A stretch of DNA of 64,000 nt from Candidatus Pantoea deserta (GTDB taxonomy: Bacteria; Pseudomonadota; Gammaproteobacteria; Enterobacterales; Enterobacteriaceae), in NCBI RefSeq assembly GCF_003813865.1, contig NZ_RMVG01000003.1, positions 124,001 to 188,000 of the forward strand, given 5' to 3'. A program made the position numbers and the translations under genes. Below the pieces are notes generated by a model. It did not search any database and was not told where the DNA came from. It saw nothing but the letters and a program-made list of their open reading frames with translations. Each line of letters begins with the position of its first letter. Within the stretch, counting starts at the first letter, position 1. Shown one piece after another: positions 1 through 9,081 of the stretch.

Positions 1-587
1 GTGAAATCTGGATCGACGGGCAGAAGGTCGCTATCCACTCGCCGCGCGATGCGATTGCGCGCGGTATCGGTTTTCTCACCGAAAACCGTAAAGAGCAGGG
101 GCTGTTTCTGGAGATGGCCGCGCAGGAGAACATCGTGATGGCCACGCTGGAGCGCGATGCCAGCTATGGCCTGCTGAACCGGCGCAAGGGGCAGAAGATC
201 GCCAGCGACGCCATCACCACGCTGAATATCCGCGTGCCGCACGCGCAGGTGCGCGCCGGAGGACTATCCGGCGGCAATCAGCAAAAGCTGCTGATTTCGC
301 GCTGGGTATCCATCGGGCCGCGCATCCTTATTCTGGATGAGCCAACGCGCGGCGTTGACGTCGGCGCCAAAAGCGAAATCTACCGCATGATGAATCAGAT
401 GGCGCAGCAGGGCGTGGCGATCCTGATGATCTCCAGCGAGCTGCCGGAGGTGGTGGGCATGAGCGACCGGGTTTACGTGATGCGCGAAGGCACTATCGTC
501 GGCGAGCTGGATCAGGCGCACATCAGTCAGGAAAACATTATGACGCTGGCCACCGGGGCGCAGGCCGCGTCGCCGATGGAAATATAA
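1..587 (+). CDS. Sugar ABC transporter ATP-binding protein (RbsA-like), C-terminal part
   Basis: This is the second nucleotide-binding domain of a ribose-type (CUT2) sugar importer ATPase. The reading frame is open from base 3, so the gene begins outside the window and only its last 194 or so residues are visible. The signature LSGGNQQK and the Walker B segment [16 protein letters not shown] are intact, followed by the switch region. The tandem-domain RbsA family is about 500 residues, so roughly the first 300 are missing. The permease follows 10 bases later and then the binding protein, giving ATPase-permease-binding protein order. The sugar is not identifiable. Confidence 0.93.
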   Translation, partial: EIWIDGQKVAIHSPRDAIARGIGFLTENRKEQGLFLEMAAQENIVMATLERDASYGLLNRRKGQKIASDAITTLNIRVPHAQVRAGGLSGGNQQKLLISRWVSIGPRILILDEPTRGVDVGAKSEIYRMMNQMAQQGVAILMISSELPEVVGMSDRVYVMREGTIVGELDQAHISQENIMTLATGAQAASPMEI

Positions 588-597
588 GGAGCGAACT

Positions 598-1581
598 GTG
601 ACCACAGAAACTACACGCGCAACCTCTCCCACCGTGAAACGGGCGCTAATGGGAGATTTACTGCAAACCGTCGGGATTCTGCCGATTCTGGTGCTGATTG
701 TGGTGGTATTTGGCTTTGTCGCGCCCAACTTTTTTACCGAGGCCAATTTGCTCAATATTACCCGTCAGGCCTCGATCAATATCGTGCTGGCGGCTGGCAT
801 GACCTTTGTCATCCTCACCGGCGGTATCGATCTTTCCGTCGGCTCGATGCTGGGAACCACGGCGGTGGTGGCGATGGTGGCGTCGCTCGATCCCATGCTG
901 GCCGGCATGACGATTCCGATGGCGCTGGGAGCAGGGCTGGCGATGGGGCTGTTCAACGGCATCCTGGTCGCCTGGGCCGGTCTGCCGCCTTTTATTGTCA
1001 CCCTCGGCACCTATACGGCGCTGCGCGGCGCGGCCTATCTGCTGGCGAACGGCACCACGGTGATCAATTCCGACATCAGTTTTGAGTGGATAGGCAACGG
1101 CTATCTTGGGCCGGTGCCCTGGCTGATTGTTATCGCCTTCGCGGTGATTGCCATCTGCTGGTTTATCCTGCGCCGCACCACCCTGGGCGTACATATCTAC
1201 GCGGTCGGCGGCAATATGCAGGCGGCGCGCCTGACCGGCATTAAAGTCGGGGCGGTGCTGGTGTTTGTCTATGCCATGAGCGGCCTGCTCTCCGGACTGG
1301 GCGGATTAATGTCAGCCTCGCGCCTTTACAGCGCCAACGGCAATCTGGGCGTGGGCTACGAGCTGGATGCTATCGCCGCCGTGATCCTCGGCGGTACCAG
1401 CTTTGTGGGCGGCATCGGCACCATTACCGGCACCCTGATTGGCGCGCTGATTATCGCCACCCTTAATAACGGCATGACGCTAATGGGCGTCTCCTATTTC
1501 TGGCAGCTGGTTATCAAAGGCGCGGTCATCATCATTGCGGTGCTGATCGACAAATATCGTACCCGACACCATGTCTCCTGA
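598..1581 (+). CDS. Sugar ABC transporter permease (RbsC-like)
   Basis: This inner-membrane permease of a ribose-type (BPD_transp_2 family) importer has 327 residues. Many hydrophobic segments are visible, together with the conserved LTGGIDLSVGSM loop and the AVILGGTSFVGG motif typical of RbsC-like permeases. It starts with GTG at 598, preceded by an AAGGAG ribosome site at suitable spacing, 10 bases after the ATPase stop, so the genes are translationally close. It should form the channel with the upstream ATPase and the downstream binding protein. Length is normal for the family. Confidence 0.93.
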   Translation: MTTETTRATSPTVKRALMGDLLQTVGILPILVLIVVVFGFVAPNFFTEANLLNITRQASINIVLAAGMTFVILTGGIDLSVGSMLGTTAVVAMVASLDPMLAGMTIPMALGAGLAMGLFNGILVAWAGLPPFIVTLGTYTALRGAAYLLANGTTVINSDISFEWIGNGYLGPVPWLIVIAFAVIAICWFILRRTTLGVHIYAVGGNMQAARLTGIKVGAVLVFVYAMSGLLSGLGGLMSASRLYSANGNLGVGYELDAIAAVILGGTSFVGGIGTITGTLIGALIIATLNNGMTLMGVSYFWQLVIKGAVIIIAVLIDKYRTRHHVS

Positions 1582-1652
1582 TGGGGGCGTACCTCTTTTT
1601 TACTCTCCGCCATTAAGCCGTTGGCGATACTAATAACAGCAGGAGAAGGCCT

Positions 1653-2591
1653 ATGCGTTTTAATCCGATTGTAACCGGGCTGCTGGCGGCAACGCTGTTC
1701 AGCGCCTCTGCCGCCCAGGCGAAAGATCTTAAATCTATCGGCGTCACCGTCGGCGATCTCGCCAACCCATTTTTCGTGCAGATTACCAAGGGCGCGGAGA
1801 TGAAGGCGCACGAGCTGGCGGGTGATAAGGTTAACGTGACGCTGGTCTCCAGCGGCTACGATCTGGGCCAGCAGGTAGCGCAGATCGATAACTTTATTGC
1901 GGCAAAAGTCGACATGATTATTCTTAACGCCGCCGATTCCAAAGGCATTGCGCCTGCGGTGAAACGCGCCCGCGACGCCGGGATTGTGGTGGTGGCGGTG
2001 GACGTTGCGGCTGATGGCGCCAACGCCACCATTACCTCCGACAACACCCAGGCGGGCGAAATGGCCTGTAAATATATTTCAGATCGTCTGAAAGGCAAGG
2101 GCAACGTATTGATTATCAACGGGCCGCCGGTGTCAGCCGTGCAGAACCGCGTTGAGGGGTGCATGAACGAACTCAAGCGTCACCCCGATATTAAACTGCT
2201 TTCGTGGAACCAGAACGCCAAAGGCAGTCGCGAAGGGGGACTGGAGGTGATGACCGGCCTGCTGTCGGCGAATCCAAAAGTTGACGCCGTCTTCGCTATC
2301 AACGATCCGACGGCCATCGGGGCGGATCTGGCGGCGAAACAGGCGCAGCGCAGCGAGTTTTTTATCGTGGGCGTCGATGGATCGCCTGACGGCGAAGAGG
2401 CGTTGAAACGTAAAAACTCGCTGTTCGTCGCCACGCCGGCACAGGACCCGCAGGTTATGGCGGCCAAAGCGGTAGAGATCGGCTACGACATTTTGCAGGG
2501 CAAACCGGCGCCGGATAAGCCGGTACTGATCCCGGTTTCCCTGATCGACCGTGATAATGTGGGCAGCTATAAAGGCTGGACGGTGAAATAA
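1653..2591 (+). CDS. Periplasmic sugar-binding protein (RbsB-like)
   Basis: This 312-residue substrate-binding protein belongs to the Peripla_BP_4 (LacI-like fold) family and delivers sugar to the adjacent permease. The first 23 residues form a classic signal peptide ending in SAAQA before KDLK. Family motifs include DLANPFFVQI near the mature start, the IILNAADSKGI segment and IVGVDGSPDGEEA. An AGGAG ribosome site precedes the ATG. It is the last gene of the operon, 71 bases after the permease. It is clearly divergent from E. coli RbsB, so ribose is only one possible ligand. Confidence 0.92.
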   Translation: MRFNPIVTGLLAATLFSASAAQAKDLKSIGVTVGDLANPFFVQITKGAEMKAHELAGDKVNVTLVSSGYDLGQQVAQIDNFIAAKVDMIILNAADSKGIAPAVKRARDAGIVVVAVDVAADGANATITSDNTQAGEMACKYISDRLKGKGNVLIINGPPVSAVQNRVEGCMNELKRHPDIKLLSWNQNAKGSREGGLEVMTGLLSANPKVDAVFAINDPTAIGADLAAKQAQRSEFFIVGVDGSPDGEEALKRKNSLFVATPAQDPQVMAAKAVEIGYDILQGKPAPDKPVLIPVSLIDRDNVGSYKGWTVK

Positions 2592-2622
2592 CCTCTGCCA
2601 GAGCGGTTCGCCTGCGGCTCAG

Positions 2623-3357
2623 TCAGGCTGTCAGTCGAACCGCTTCCGGCCGCATGACATCGGCGGAAAAAACATAGCCGAGGCCGCGAATCGTGCGGAT
2701 CAGGCTCGGCTGATGCGGATTGGTTTCTATCTTGCGCCGCAGGCGCATAATCAGCACGTCAATGGTTCGGTCAAACACGTCCAGGCTCTCGCCGTGAGTC
2801 AGTTCCAGTAGTTGATCGCGCGTCAGTACCTTGCGCGCGTGACGCACCAGCGCGCGCAGCAGAGCATATTCCCCTTGCGTAAGCGGTACGGATTCGCGCT
2901 GGGGATTAAGCAACTGACAGCGCGCTTCATCAAGCTGCCAGCCGTTGAAGCGCCAGCCGCTCTCCGCGCTATCGGGCAGGGCGAGACGTCCGCCACGCCG
3001 CAGCGCCGCGCGCGCTCTTGCCACTACTACGCGGGGGTTAAAGGGTTTGGCGATATAGTCATCCGCCCCCATTTCCAGTCCTACCACCATTTCGGCTTCT
3101 GAACCCATCCCGGTGAGCATGATGACCAGCAGATCCGGGCGCTGGCGCTGGAGCTGTTGCAGGACCAGCAAGCCATTGGTATCCGGCAGCATCATATCCA
3201 GCATAACCAGCGCGATGTCGCTGTGCTGCGACAGCAGCGCTGCCGCGTCCCGACCGTAGTGACAGCAGTAGACGCTAAACTGTTGTTCGTTCAGCACATC
3301 CTGCAACAGTTCGCAAACGGCCTTATCATCATCGATAACCAGAATGGCGGGCTTCAT
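2623..3357 (-). CDS. OmpR/PhoB-family response regulator, orphan
   Basis: This 244-residue two-component regulator has an N-terminal receiver domain with the acidic cluster DDD (9-11), phospho-acceptor D54 in VMLDMMLPD, T82 and K104 in YIAKPF. The C-terminal winged-helix DNA-binding domain includes LTQGEYALL and RTIRGLGYVF. The frame is open further upstream, but ATG at 3357 is preferred because GAGG lies about nine bases before it and the receiver starts there with MKPAILVIDDD. No histidine kinase is adjacent, so its partner is unknown. It converges on the sugar ABC operon and is divergent from the purine permease. Confidence 0.88.
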   Translation of the reverse strand: MKPAILVIDDDKAVCELLQDVLNEQQFSVYCCHYGRDAAALLSQHSDIALVMLDMMLPDTNGLLVLQQLQRQRPDLLVIMLTGMGSEAEMVVGLEMGADDYIAKPFNPRVVVARARAALRRGGRLALPDSAESGWRFNGWQLDEARCQLLNPQRESVPLTQGEYALLRALVRHARKVLTRDQLLELTHGESLDVFDRTIDVLIMRLRRKIETNPHQPSLIRTIRGLGYVFSADVMRPEAVRLTA

Positions 3358-3509
3358 GCAGCGCGACCTCAAAGTTATTAAAAGGTTAACAAGATTGTAC
3401 ACGGGCCGGTTTACGTCGTTCTGCGAGGCGATGGAAACGTGAGCAATATCGCGGTCGAAATTACTGAAGCGTGCGTTGGCGCAGAATTTTTTTACCTTTC
3501 GACCGACGC

Positions 3510-3525
3510 ATGAAAACGATTGCGC
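3510..3525 (+). promoter_or_regulatory. PurR-like operator, distal copy
   Basis: ATGAAAACGATTGCGC fits 10 of the 12 fixed positions of the E. coli PurR consensus ANGCAANCGNTTNCNT by eye. It lies 276 bases upstream of the NCS2 purine permease and 89 bases from a better copy. Repression of a purine transporter by PurR is biologically expected. Binding here is inferred from sequence only. Confidence 0.4.
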
Positions 3526-3598
3526 AGCAGCGGGGCAATGCACCATAATCGCGCCTCCGTTTGGTTCAGATTTCTCTTATAAAATGCCAGGGCTGGCG

Positions 3599-3614
3599 AG
3601 GTAAACGATTGCGT
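3599..3614 (+). promoter_or_regulatory. PurR-like operator, proximal copy
   Basis: AGGTAAACGATTGCGT matches 11 of the 12 fixed positions of the PurR consensus ANGCAANCGNTTNCNT. It sits just downstream of a TATAAA hexamer at 3578-3583 that could be a -10 box, so a bound repressor would overlap the first transcribed bases. No convincing -35 was found for that hexamer. The downstream gene is a purine permease. Confidence 0.55.
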
Positions 3615-3785
3615 CTGATGCTGGCATAGCGATTGCTATTTATACAGGTCTTACGCAGATTCAGGACGTTACGTCAGCGGTCGTCAGCATGCAGCGGCGC
3701 GCTGTGCGTGAGTACCACAATAATCAGCATGTAACCCACACTGGCAAGTGAGAACGCGCATTCGTGCCGTCTCCGCTCTTGAGAG

Positions 3786-5087
3786 ATGATGATGTTAGAA
3801 AAACTGTTCAAACTAAAAGCGCACAATACGACGGTTCGTACCGAAGTGGTGGCCGGGATTACCACCTTCCTGGCGATGGCGTATATTCTGTTCGTTAACC
3901 CCAGCATTCTGGGCGCGACCGGCATGGATAAAGGCGCGGTATTTGTCGCGACCTGCCTGGCGGCGGCGATTGGATCGGTGCTGATGGGGCTTATCGCCAA
4001 CTATCCGATCGCGCTTGCGCCCGGCATGGGGCTTAACGCCTTTTTCACCTACACCGTTGTACTGCATATGGGCTACACCTGGCAGATTGCGCTGGGCGCG
4101 GTATTTCTGTCGGCCGTCATCTTCTTTGCGCTGTCGATTTTCAAAATCCGCGAGTGGATTATTGCCAGCATTCCGCTGCCGCTGCGCGCTGGGATTGCGG
4201 CGGGCATCGGGCTGTTTCTCGCCCTGATCGCGCTGGAAGGCGCGGGTATTGTGGTGGATAACCCGGCGACCCTGGTTGGCCTGGGTGATTTGACCAAACC
4301 CGGCCCGCTGCTGGCACTGCTCGGCTTTGTGGTGATTGTGGTGCTGGAAGCGCGTCGCGTGACTGGCGCAGTGCTGATCGGCATTCTGCTGATTACCTTT
4401 ATTTCAATGGGTATCGGGTTGTCGCCTTTCGCTGGCGTATTCTCCGCGCCGCCCTCTATCGCCCCGACCTTTATGCAGCTCGACATCGCCGGCGCGTTTA
4501 ACGTGGGTCTGGTCAGCGTCATCTTTGCCTTCCTGTTTGTGGACGTGTTTGATAATACCGGCACGCTGCTGGGCGTAACTAAACGCGCCGGTCTGGCGGA
4601 TGAGCAGGGCAATATCCCGAAAATGGGACGCGCACTGATCGCTGACAGCGCCGCTGCGCTGTTTGGCTCGCTGCTCGGCACCTCGACCACTACCAGCTAC
4701 GTGGAATCGGCTGCGGGCGTGAGCGCGGGCGGGCGCACTGGCTTAACCGCTATCGTGGTGGCGATTTTATTTCTGCTGGCGCTGTTTTTTTCCCCGCTGG
4801 CAGGAAGCGTTCCGGTCTATGCAACGGCGCCGGCCCTGCTGTTTGTTGCCGTGCTGATGGCCTCTGGCCTGGCTGAAATCGACTGGAAAGATGTCACGAC
4901 CGCTGCGCCGGTCACCGTGACCGCGCTGACCATGCCGCTGACTTACTCGATCGCCAACGGTATCGCCTTCGGTTTTATTACCTGGACGGTGGTGAAGTTA
5001 CTGAGCGGTCGCACCAAAGAGATCAACGCCGCGCTGGTCATCCTCTCTGTGCTGTTCGTGATTAAACTTGGCTGGCTGAGCGCCTGA
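3786..5087 (+). CDS. NCS2-family purine permease (adenine or guanine/hypoxanthine)
   Basis: This 433-residue inner-membrane transporter belongs to the AzgA/AdeP branch of the NCS2 family, proton symporters of nucleobases. Family landmarks are FKLKAHNTTVRTEV near the start, the APGMGLNAFF segment, VDVFDNTGTLLGVT, and TSTTTSYVESAAGVSAGGRTG, which contains substrate-binding residues. About a dozen hydrophobic segments are visible. Three in-frame ATG codons (3786, 3789, 3792) follow GAGAG, so the exact start is uncertain by two residues. Two PurR-like boxes upstream fit control by purine supply. Adenine versus guanine/hypoxanthine specificity cannot be decided by eye. Confidence 0.88.
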   Translation: MMMLEKLFKLKAHNTTVRTEVVAGITTFLAMAYILFVNPSILGATGMDKGAVFVATCLAAAIGSVLMGLIANYPIALAPGMGLNAFFTYTVVLHMGYTWQIALGAVFLSAVIFFALSIFKIREWIIASIPLPLRAGIAAGIGLFLALIALEGAGIVVDNPATLVGLGDLTKPGPLLALLGFVVIVVLEARRVTGAVLIGILLITFISMGIGLSPFAGVFSAPPSIAPTFMQLDIAGAFNVGLVSVIFAFLFVDVFDNTGTLLGVTKRAGLADEQGNIPKMGRALIADSAAALFGSLLGTSTTTSYVESAAGVSAGGRTGLTAIVVAILFLLALFFSPLAGSVPVYATAPALLFVAVLMASGLAEIDWKDVTTAAPVTVTALTMPLTYSIANGIAFGFITWTVVKLLSGRTKEINAALVILSVLFVIKLGWLSA

Positions 5088-5134
5088 TCCTCGTTGAGGC
5101 CGCAGCAGCAGGCTGCGCGGCCTTATCCCTGCTC

Positions 5135-5172
5135 TGCGCGGAAGACAGTCCTTGTCTTCCGCGCATTTTTTT
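5135..5172 (+). terminator. Rho-independent terminator of the purine permease gene
   Basis: A 13-base perfect stem (TGCGCGGAAGACA with its complement) encloses a five-base loop and is followed by seven T residues. It lies 48 bases after the permease stop. Confidence 0.9.
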
Positions 5173-5408
5173 ATCCCGTTCCCTTAAGTTTGCGTACTGG
5201 CTTCCAGAGTGCCGCAGAAACGGTGTTAATGCCTCTGCCAGGCGACTATCCTGCAAGCCGCTGGTGTAACAGAACGCTGCGATCGAGCGACTATTTTCAA
5301 GGAATTAGTTGAACGCGGAATGTAATACACACAGAAAAAGGTAAAATTCCAGACAGCAGAGCACGCGCCAGCGGAAAGCTGTACCCCATTGCAAGGAGAA
5401 GCAATCTT

Positions 5409-6035
5409 ATGGAACACACGTTAAGCGCCGTGCCTCGCTATTTGCCTCCGCTTTTACTCCCTCTCCGACAGACTGGAGGAAACGACATGGAACGCCTCAC
5501 GAAACGAGTCGAGCGCCTTGAACAGGATACCGGTCAGATTAAAACGGACCTGGCGGTGCTGACCGAACGCTCGAAAAATTTTGCCACCAAAACGGATGTG
5601 GACGCGCTGCGCACAGACCAGTTTAAGCTGCGCTGCGAAATGCTGGCTGGATTTGCCCGAATTGAAAAGCAGACTGCCGCTCAGTTTGCTCGTATTGATG
5701 AAAAACTGGCGCGTGCGGATGCCTGGACTCTACAGGCAAATGGCAATTTTGCGACCATCAGCGAGCAGTTTAAACGCATTGATGAGCAGTTCGAGCGTAT
5801 TGATGAGCGGTTCGAGCGTATGGATGAAAGATTTGAACGTATTGATGAAAAATTCGAACGTATTGATGAAAGATTCGAACGTATTGATGAAAGATTCGAA
5901 CGTATGGATACGAAATTCGAGCGCATCGATGAAAAATTTGACCGCCTCAACGATCGTATTACCTGGACGCTGCTGATACCGGCAGTGTTAGCCGTGCTCG
6001 GCTGGGTGGCGAAAGAGGTTTTGATAAGGGCATAA
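5409..6035 (+). CDS. Heptad-repeat coiled-coil protein with C-terminal membrane anchor
   Basis: This 208-residue protein has no recognised function. It has a short N-terminal stretch, a helical region, then nine consecutive heptads of the form F-x-R-[I/M]-D-E-x at about residues 121-183, and a final hydrophobic segment (TLLIPAVLAVLGWVA) that would anchor it in the inner membrane, with a short positively charged tail. Two starts are possible: ATG 5409 (AAGGAG ten bases before) and ATG 5487 (GGAGG seven bases before), which removes 26 residues. I keep the longer form because related enterobacterial proteins, as I recall them, share the VPRYLPP leader. The layout resembles Borrelia Bdr proteins by architecture only. 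Confidence 0.75.
   Translation: MEHTLSAVPRYLPPLLLPLRQTGGNDMERLTKRVERLEQDTGQIKTDLAVLTERSKNFATKTDVDALRTDQFKLRCEMLAGFARIEKQTAAQFARIDEKLARADAWTLQANGNFATISEQFKRIDEQFERIDERFERMDERFERIDEKFERIDERFERIDERFERMDTKFERIDEKFDRLNDRITWTLLIPAVLAVLGWVAKEVLIRA
5769..5957 (+). repeat. Nine tandem 21-base units encoding FxRIDEx heptads
   Basis: Nine in-phase 21-base units, each close to TTCGAGCGTATTGATGAGCG plus one base, lie inside the coiled-coil gene. The most similar neighbours differ by only a few bases, which suggests recent expansion or homogenisation and possible length variation between strains. Confidence 0.9.
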
Positions 6036-6083
6036 AAGACGGATGTAACAGAGCACAAGACAGCTGTCCTGTGCTCAGGTTCA

Positions 6084-7538
6084 TTACCGGAACGGCGGTT
6101 CGTTAAAGGTACGCAGCTTACGAGAATGCAGCTTGTCGCCTTCAGCCCGCAGCAGCTCTACCGCGCAGATGCCAATTTGCAGATGTTCGGAGATAGCCCC
6201 TTCATAGAAGCGATTCGCCTGGCCCGGCAGTTTAATCTCGCCGTGCAGGGGCTTATCTGATACGCACAGCAGCGTGCCATAGGGCACGCGAAAGCGATAA
6301 CCCTGTGCGGCAATAGTCGCGCTCTCCATATCCACCGCCACCGCACGGCTCAGGTTAAAGCGCAGTGCCGAGGCGGAGTAGCGTAGCTCCCAGTTACGGT
6401 CGTCCGTGGTAACCACAGTGCCGGTGCGCAGACGCTGCTTGACCTCTTCGCCTGGCATATTGCTGACGGCTTTGGTGGCGTCATACAGCGCTCGCTGCAC
6501 TTCCGCGATGCTGGGTACTGGAATATCAGGCGGCAATACGCTGTCCAGCACATGGTCGTCACGCAGATAGGCATGCGCCAGCACGTAATCGCCGATGCGC
6601 TGGCTTTCACGCAGTCCACCGCAGTGGCCAATCATCAGCCAGGCGTGGGGACGCATCACCGCCAGATGATCGCAGATGGTTTTCGCATTGGACGGGCCGA
6701 CGCCAATATTGACCAGAGTAATGCCGCGTCGGCCAGGCGAGGTAAGATGCCAGGCCGGCATCTGATGCTTCTTCCACGCCAGATCCAGCATGGCCGCATC
6801 GCTCTCTGCCGTATCGGCGGTGATCACCGCGCCGCCTGCGCAGGCCAGACTGTCGTAATCGCTGTCAGGATCGCGTACCTGCTCGGTGGCCCAGCGCACA
6901 AACTCATCTACATAGCGCGTGTAGTTGGTGAACAGCACGAACGGCTGAAAATGCTCTACCGAGGTGCCCGTGTAGTGGCGCAGCCGCGCCAGGGAGAAGT
7001 CGGTGCGCAGCGCATCAAAGTGCGACAGCGGAAAGATAGCGTCGGGATTAAACAAGCCATCGGCGGTTTCATCACCGATTTGCGACAGTTCGGTGGTGGG
7101 AAAATGGCGCGCGATACTGGCGCTCATGGTGCGATCCAGCGACAGATCGGAGCCGTCAATAACGTAGGGATAGGGGATCTCCTGGCTGGATGGACCCACC
7201 TGAATCTCTACCTCATACTCTTTCTCCAGCATCGCCAGCTGTTCGCTGAGGTAGTGGCGCAGCAGCGCCGGACGGGTAATCGTCGTGCTGTAGCTGCCGG
7301 TATGGGTAAAGCGGCCCCAGGCGCGCGTACGATTCTGCTGCGGGCCTTCGCCGCGCCAGGTAATGCGCAGTTCAGGATAAACAAACAGTCCCTGGCGACG
7401 AGCGGCAGCATCGGGCAATTCGCCTTGTTCCGTATAGATTTTAATCGCAGCGCGCAGCGCGTTGACGGCGTCGTCATACAGACGTTCAAGTTCGTCCAGC
7501 GCCTGCTGGCGGTTAAGGCTGTTCCGTTGTGTAGGCAT
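6084..7538 (-). CDS. amn: AMP nucleosidase
   Basis: This enzyme hydrolyses AMP to adenine and ribose 5-phosphate in the cytoplasm. The 484 residues align over their full length with E. coli Amn. Examples are LFVYPELRITW near the N-terminus, EIPYPYVIDGS, SLARLRHYTGT, the purine-phosphorylase-like C-terminal domain with VNIGVGPSNAKTICDHL and GHCGGLRESQ, VVTTDDRNWELRYSASALR, and the C-terminal KLRTFNEPPFR. The start is ATG 7538 preceded by AGGAG. In E. coli amn also lies near yeeO and tRNA-Asn genes, so its position here is ancestral, although a liv operon now lies between. Confidence 0.97.
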   Translation of the reverse strand: MPTQRNSLNRQQALDELERLYDDAVNALRAAIKIYTEQGELPDAAARRQGLFVYPELRITWRGEGPQQNRTRAWGRFTHTGSYSTTITRPALLRHYLSEQLAMLEKEYEVEIQVGPSSQEIPYPYVIDGSDLSLDRTMSASIARHFPTTELSQIGDETADGLFNPDAIFPLSHFDALRTDFSLARLRHYTGTSVEHFQPFVLFTNYTRYVDEFVRWATEQVRDPDSDYDSLACAGGAVITADTAESDAAMLDLAWKKHQMPAWHLTSPGRRGITLVNIGVGPSNAKTICDHLAVMRPHAWLMIGHCGGLRESQRIGDYVLAHAYLRDDHVLDSVLPPDIPVPSIAEVQRALYDATKAVSNMPGEEVKQRLRTGTVVTTDDRNWELRYSASALRFNLSRAVAVDMESATIAAQGYRFRVPYGTLLCVSDKPLHGEIKLPGQANRFYEGAISEHLQIGICAVELLRAEGDKLHSRKLRTFNEPPFR

Positions 7539-7884
7539 TCGCTCTCCTGGTATTAAGTGACCTCACCCACAGCTTAGCGGGTTTGCCGCCGCCACAGGGC
7601 AAGAATCTGTGATCAACCGCATTATGCACCAACAGAGTGCTGGCGTGTTGCCAATCCCCGCCTACGTTTAAATGAACCCGAAGGTGACGTCGTGCGCTGT
7701 CGCTGGCGTTGCCACCTTCCTTTTGCAAAATCTCGCTATCCGTTTCGTTCTGGCGAGGTTCTTGCTTGCGATACATGGCGGCTGTTACAGCCGCACATCG
7801 CTTTCCTGAACCTGACAAATAACCTTTATCACTCCTGCGCCGTGGTCGGGCAAACGCAAACTAACTGTGTTGAGGATAGACAGC

Positions 7885-9000
7885 ATGTCTCTGAAACTGA
7901 TCAAGTTGTCATTAAACGTCGTGATTGCAGGCTGTTTCGGTGCCGCGCTCAGCGCGCAGGCAGATATTAAAATCGGCGTTGCCGGACCCTTTTCCGGACC
8001 TAATGCCACTTATGGCGCTCAGTACTGGAAAGGCGCAACCCAGGCTGCGGAAGACATTAACGCGGCGGGTGGGATTAACGGTGAGAAAATCGTGCTGGTG
8101 CAGGGCGATGACGCCTGCGAACCCAAACAGGCCGTGGCGGTGGCGAACCGTCTTGTCGATCAGGACAAGGTTATGGCCGTGGTCGGCCATTTCTGCTCTT
8201 CCAGCACCATGCCGGCATCAGAGGTGTATGACGACGCGGGCGTACTCTCTATCACCCCTGGCTCTACCAACCCCCAGATTACCGAGCGCGGTATGAAGAC
8301 CCTGTTTCGCATGTGCGGCCGCGACGATCAGCAGGGCGCTATCGCCGCCAACTTTATGCTCGATAAGCTGAAAGCGAAAAAGGTTGCGGTCATTCACGAT
8401 AAAGATACCTATGGCCAGGGGCTGGCCGACGCCACTAAAGCGGCGCTGGAAAAACGCGGCGTGAAAGAGGTGATGTATGAAGGTCTGTCGCGCGGCGAGA
8501 AAGATTTTAACGCGCTGGTGACCAAGATTGCCCAGGCGAACCCCGACGTGGTCTATTTTGGCGGCTGCCATCCGGAAGCCGGTCCGCTGGTGCGCCAGAT
8601 GCGCGAGCAGGGAGTGAAAGCCAACTTTTTTTCCGGCGACTGCATCGTGACGCAGGAACTGGTGACCGCAGCGGGCGGGCCGCAATACACCAACGGCATC
8701 TATATGACTTTTGGCAACGACCCTCGTCAGATTCCTGACGGCAAAACGGTGATTGAGAAATTCCGTCAGGGCGGCTTCGAGCCGGAAGGCTATACCCTTT
8801 ATGCCTACGCCTCTGTTCAGGCGCTGGCCGCCGCCTATAAAGGCGCAGGCAAAGACAACGAAAAGGCCAGCGAATGGCTCAAGTCTCACGACGTGCCTAC
8901 CGTGATGGGTAAAAAAGCCTGGGACAGTAAAGGCGATCTGAAAGTTTCTGATTACGTAATCTATCAGTGGGACGATAAGGGTAAATATCACCAGCTCTAA
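7885..9000 (+). CDS. livK: Branched-chain amino-acid ABC transporter, periplasmic binding protein
   Basis: This 371-residue LivJ/LivK-type binding protein captures leucine, isoleucine or valine in the periplasm. An N-terminal signal peptide ends around SAQA before DIKIGV. Family motifs include GPFSGPNATYG, the CEPKQAVAVANRLV segment, HFCSSSTMPAS with its serine/threonine ligand loop, and AVIHDKDTYGQGLA. ATG 7885 is chosen because TTGAGG lies about ten bases upstream; the frame is open 18 bases earlier only through a GTG. It heads a livK-H-M-G-F operon, so LivK is the positional name; LivJ-type specificity is possible. Confidence 0.92.
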   Translation: MSLKLIKLSLNVVIAGCFGAALSAQADIKIGVAGPFSGPNATYGAQYWKGATQAAEDINAAGGINGEKIVLVQGDDACEPKQAVAVANRLVDQDKVMAVVGHFCSSSTMPASEVYDDAGVLSITPGSTNPQITERGMKTLFRMCGRDDQQGAIAANFMLDKLKAKKVAVIHDKDTYGQGLADATKAALEKRGVKEVMYEGLSRGEKDFNALVTKIAQANPDVVYFGGCHPEAGPLVRQMREQGVKANFFSGDCIVTQELVTAAGGPQYTNGIYMTFGNDPRQIPDGKTVIEKFRQGGFEPEGYTLYAYASVQALAAAYKGAGKDNEKASEWLKSHDVPTVMGKKAWDSKGDLKVSDYVIYQWDDKGKYHQL

Positions 9001-9010
9001 GCCATATTCT

Positions 9011-9033
9011 GCCCCGCGCGCGGCGGGGCTTTT
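9011..9033 (+). terminator. Terminator or attenuator between livK and livH
   Basis: A seven-base all-GC stem (GCCCCGC with GCGGGGC, five-base loop) followed by TTTT lies 11 bases after the livK stop. It probably lets partial readthrough set a high ratio of binding protein to membrane components, as is common in such operons. Confidence 0.7.
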
Positions 9034-9081
9034 CCTGTCCGGGCCGCCTGCCGTGCGGCCCGCTTTGCGCAGAGACTTATT

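Noticed and set aside
5681..6058. Long minus-strand frame rich in Ser-Ile-Arg repeats opposite the coiled-coil gene.
   Set aside because: It is the mirror of the 21-bp repeats, which contain no antisense stops; no ribosome site supports it.
7539..7884. Search for a Pho box between amn and livK, because amn is reported as PhoB-controlled in E. coli.
   Set aside because: No pair of CTGTCAT-like repeats with 11-bp spacing was seen.
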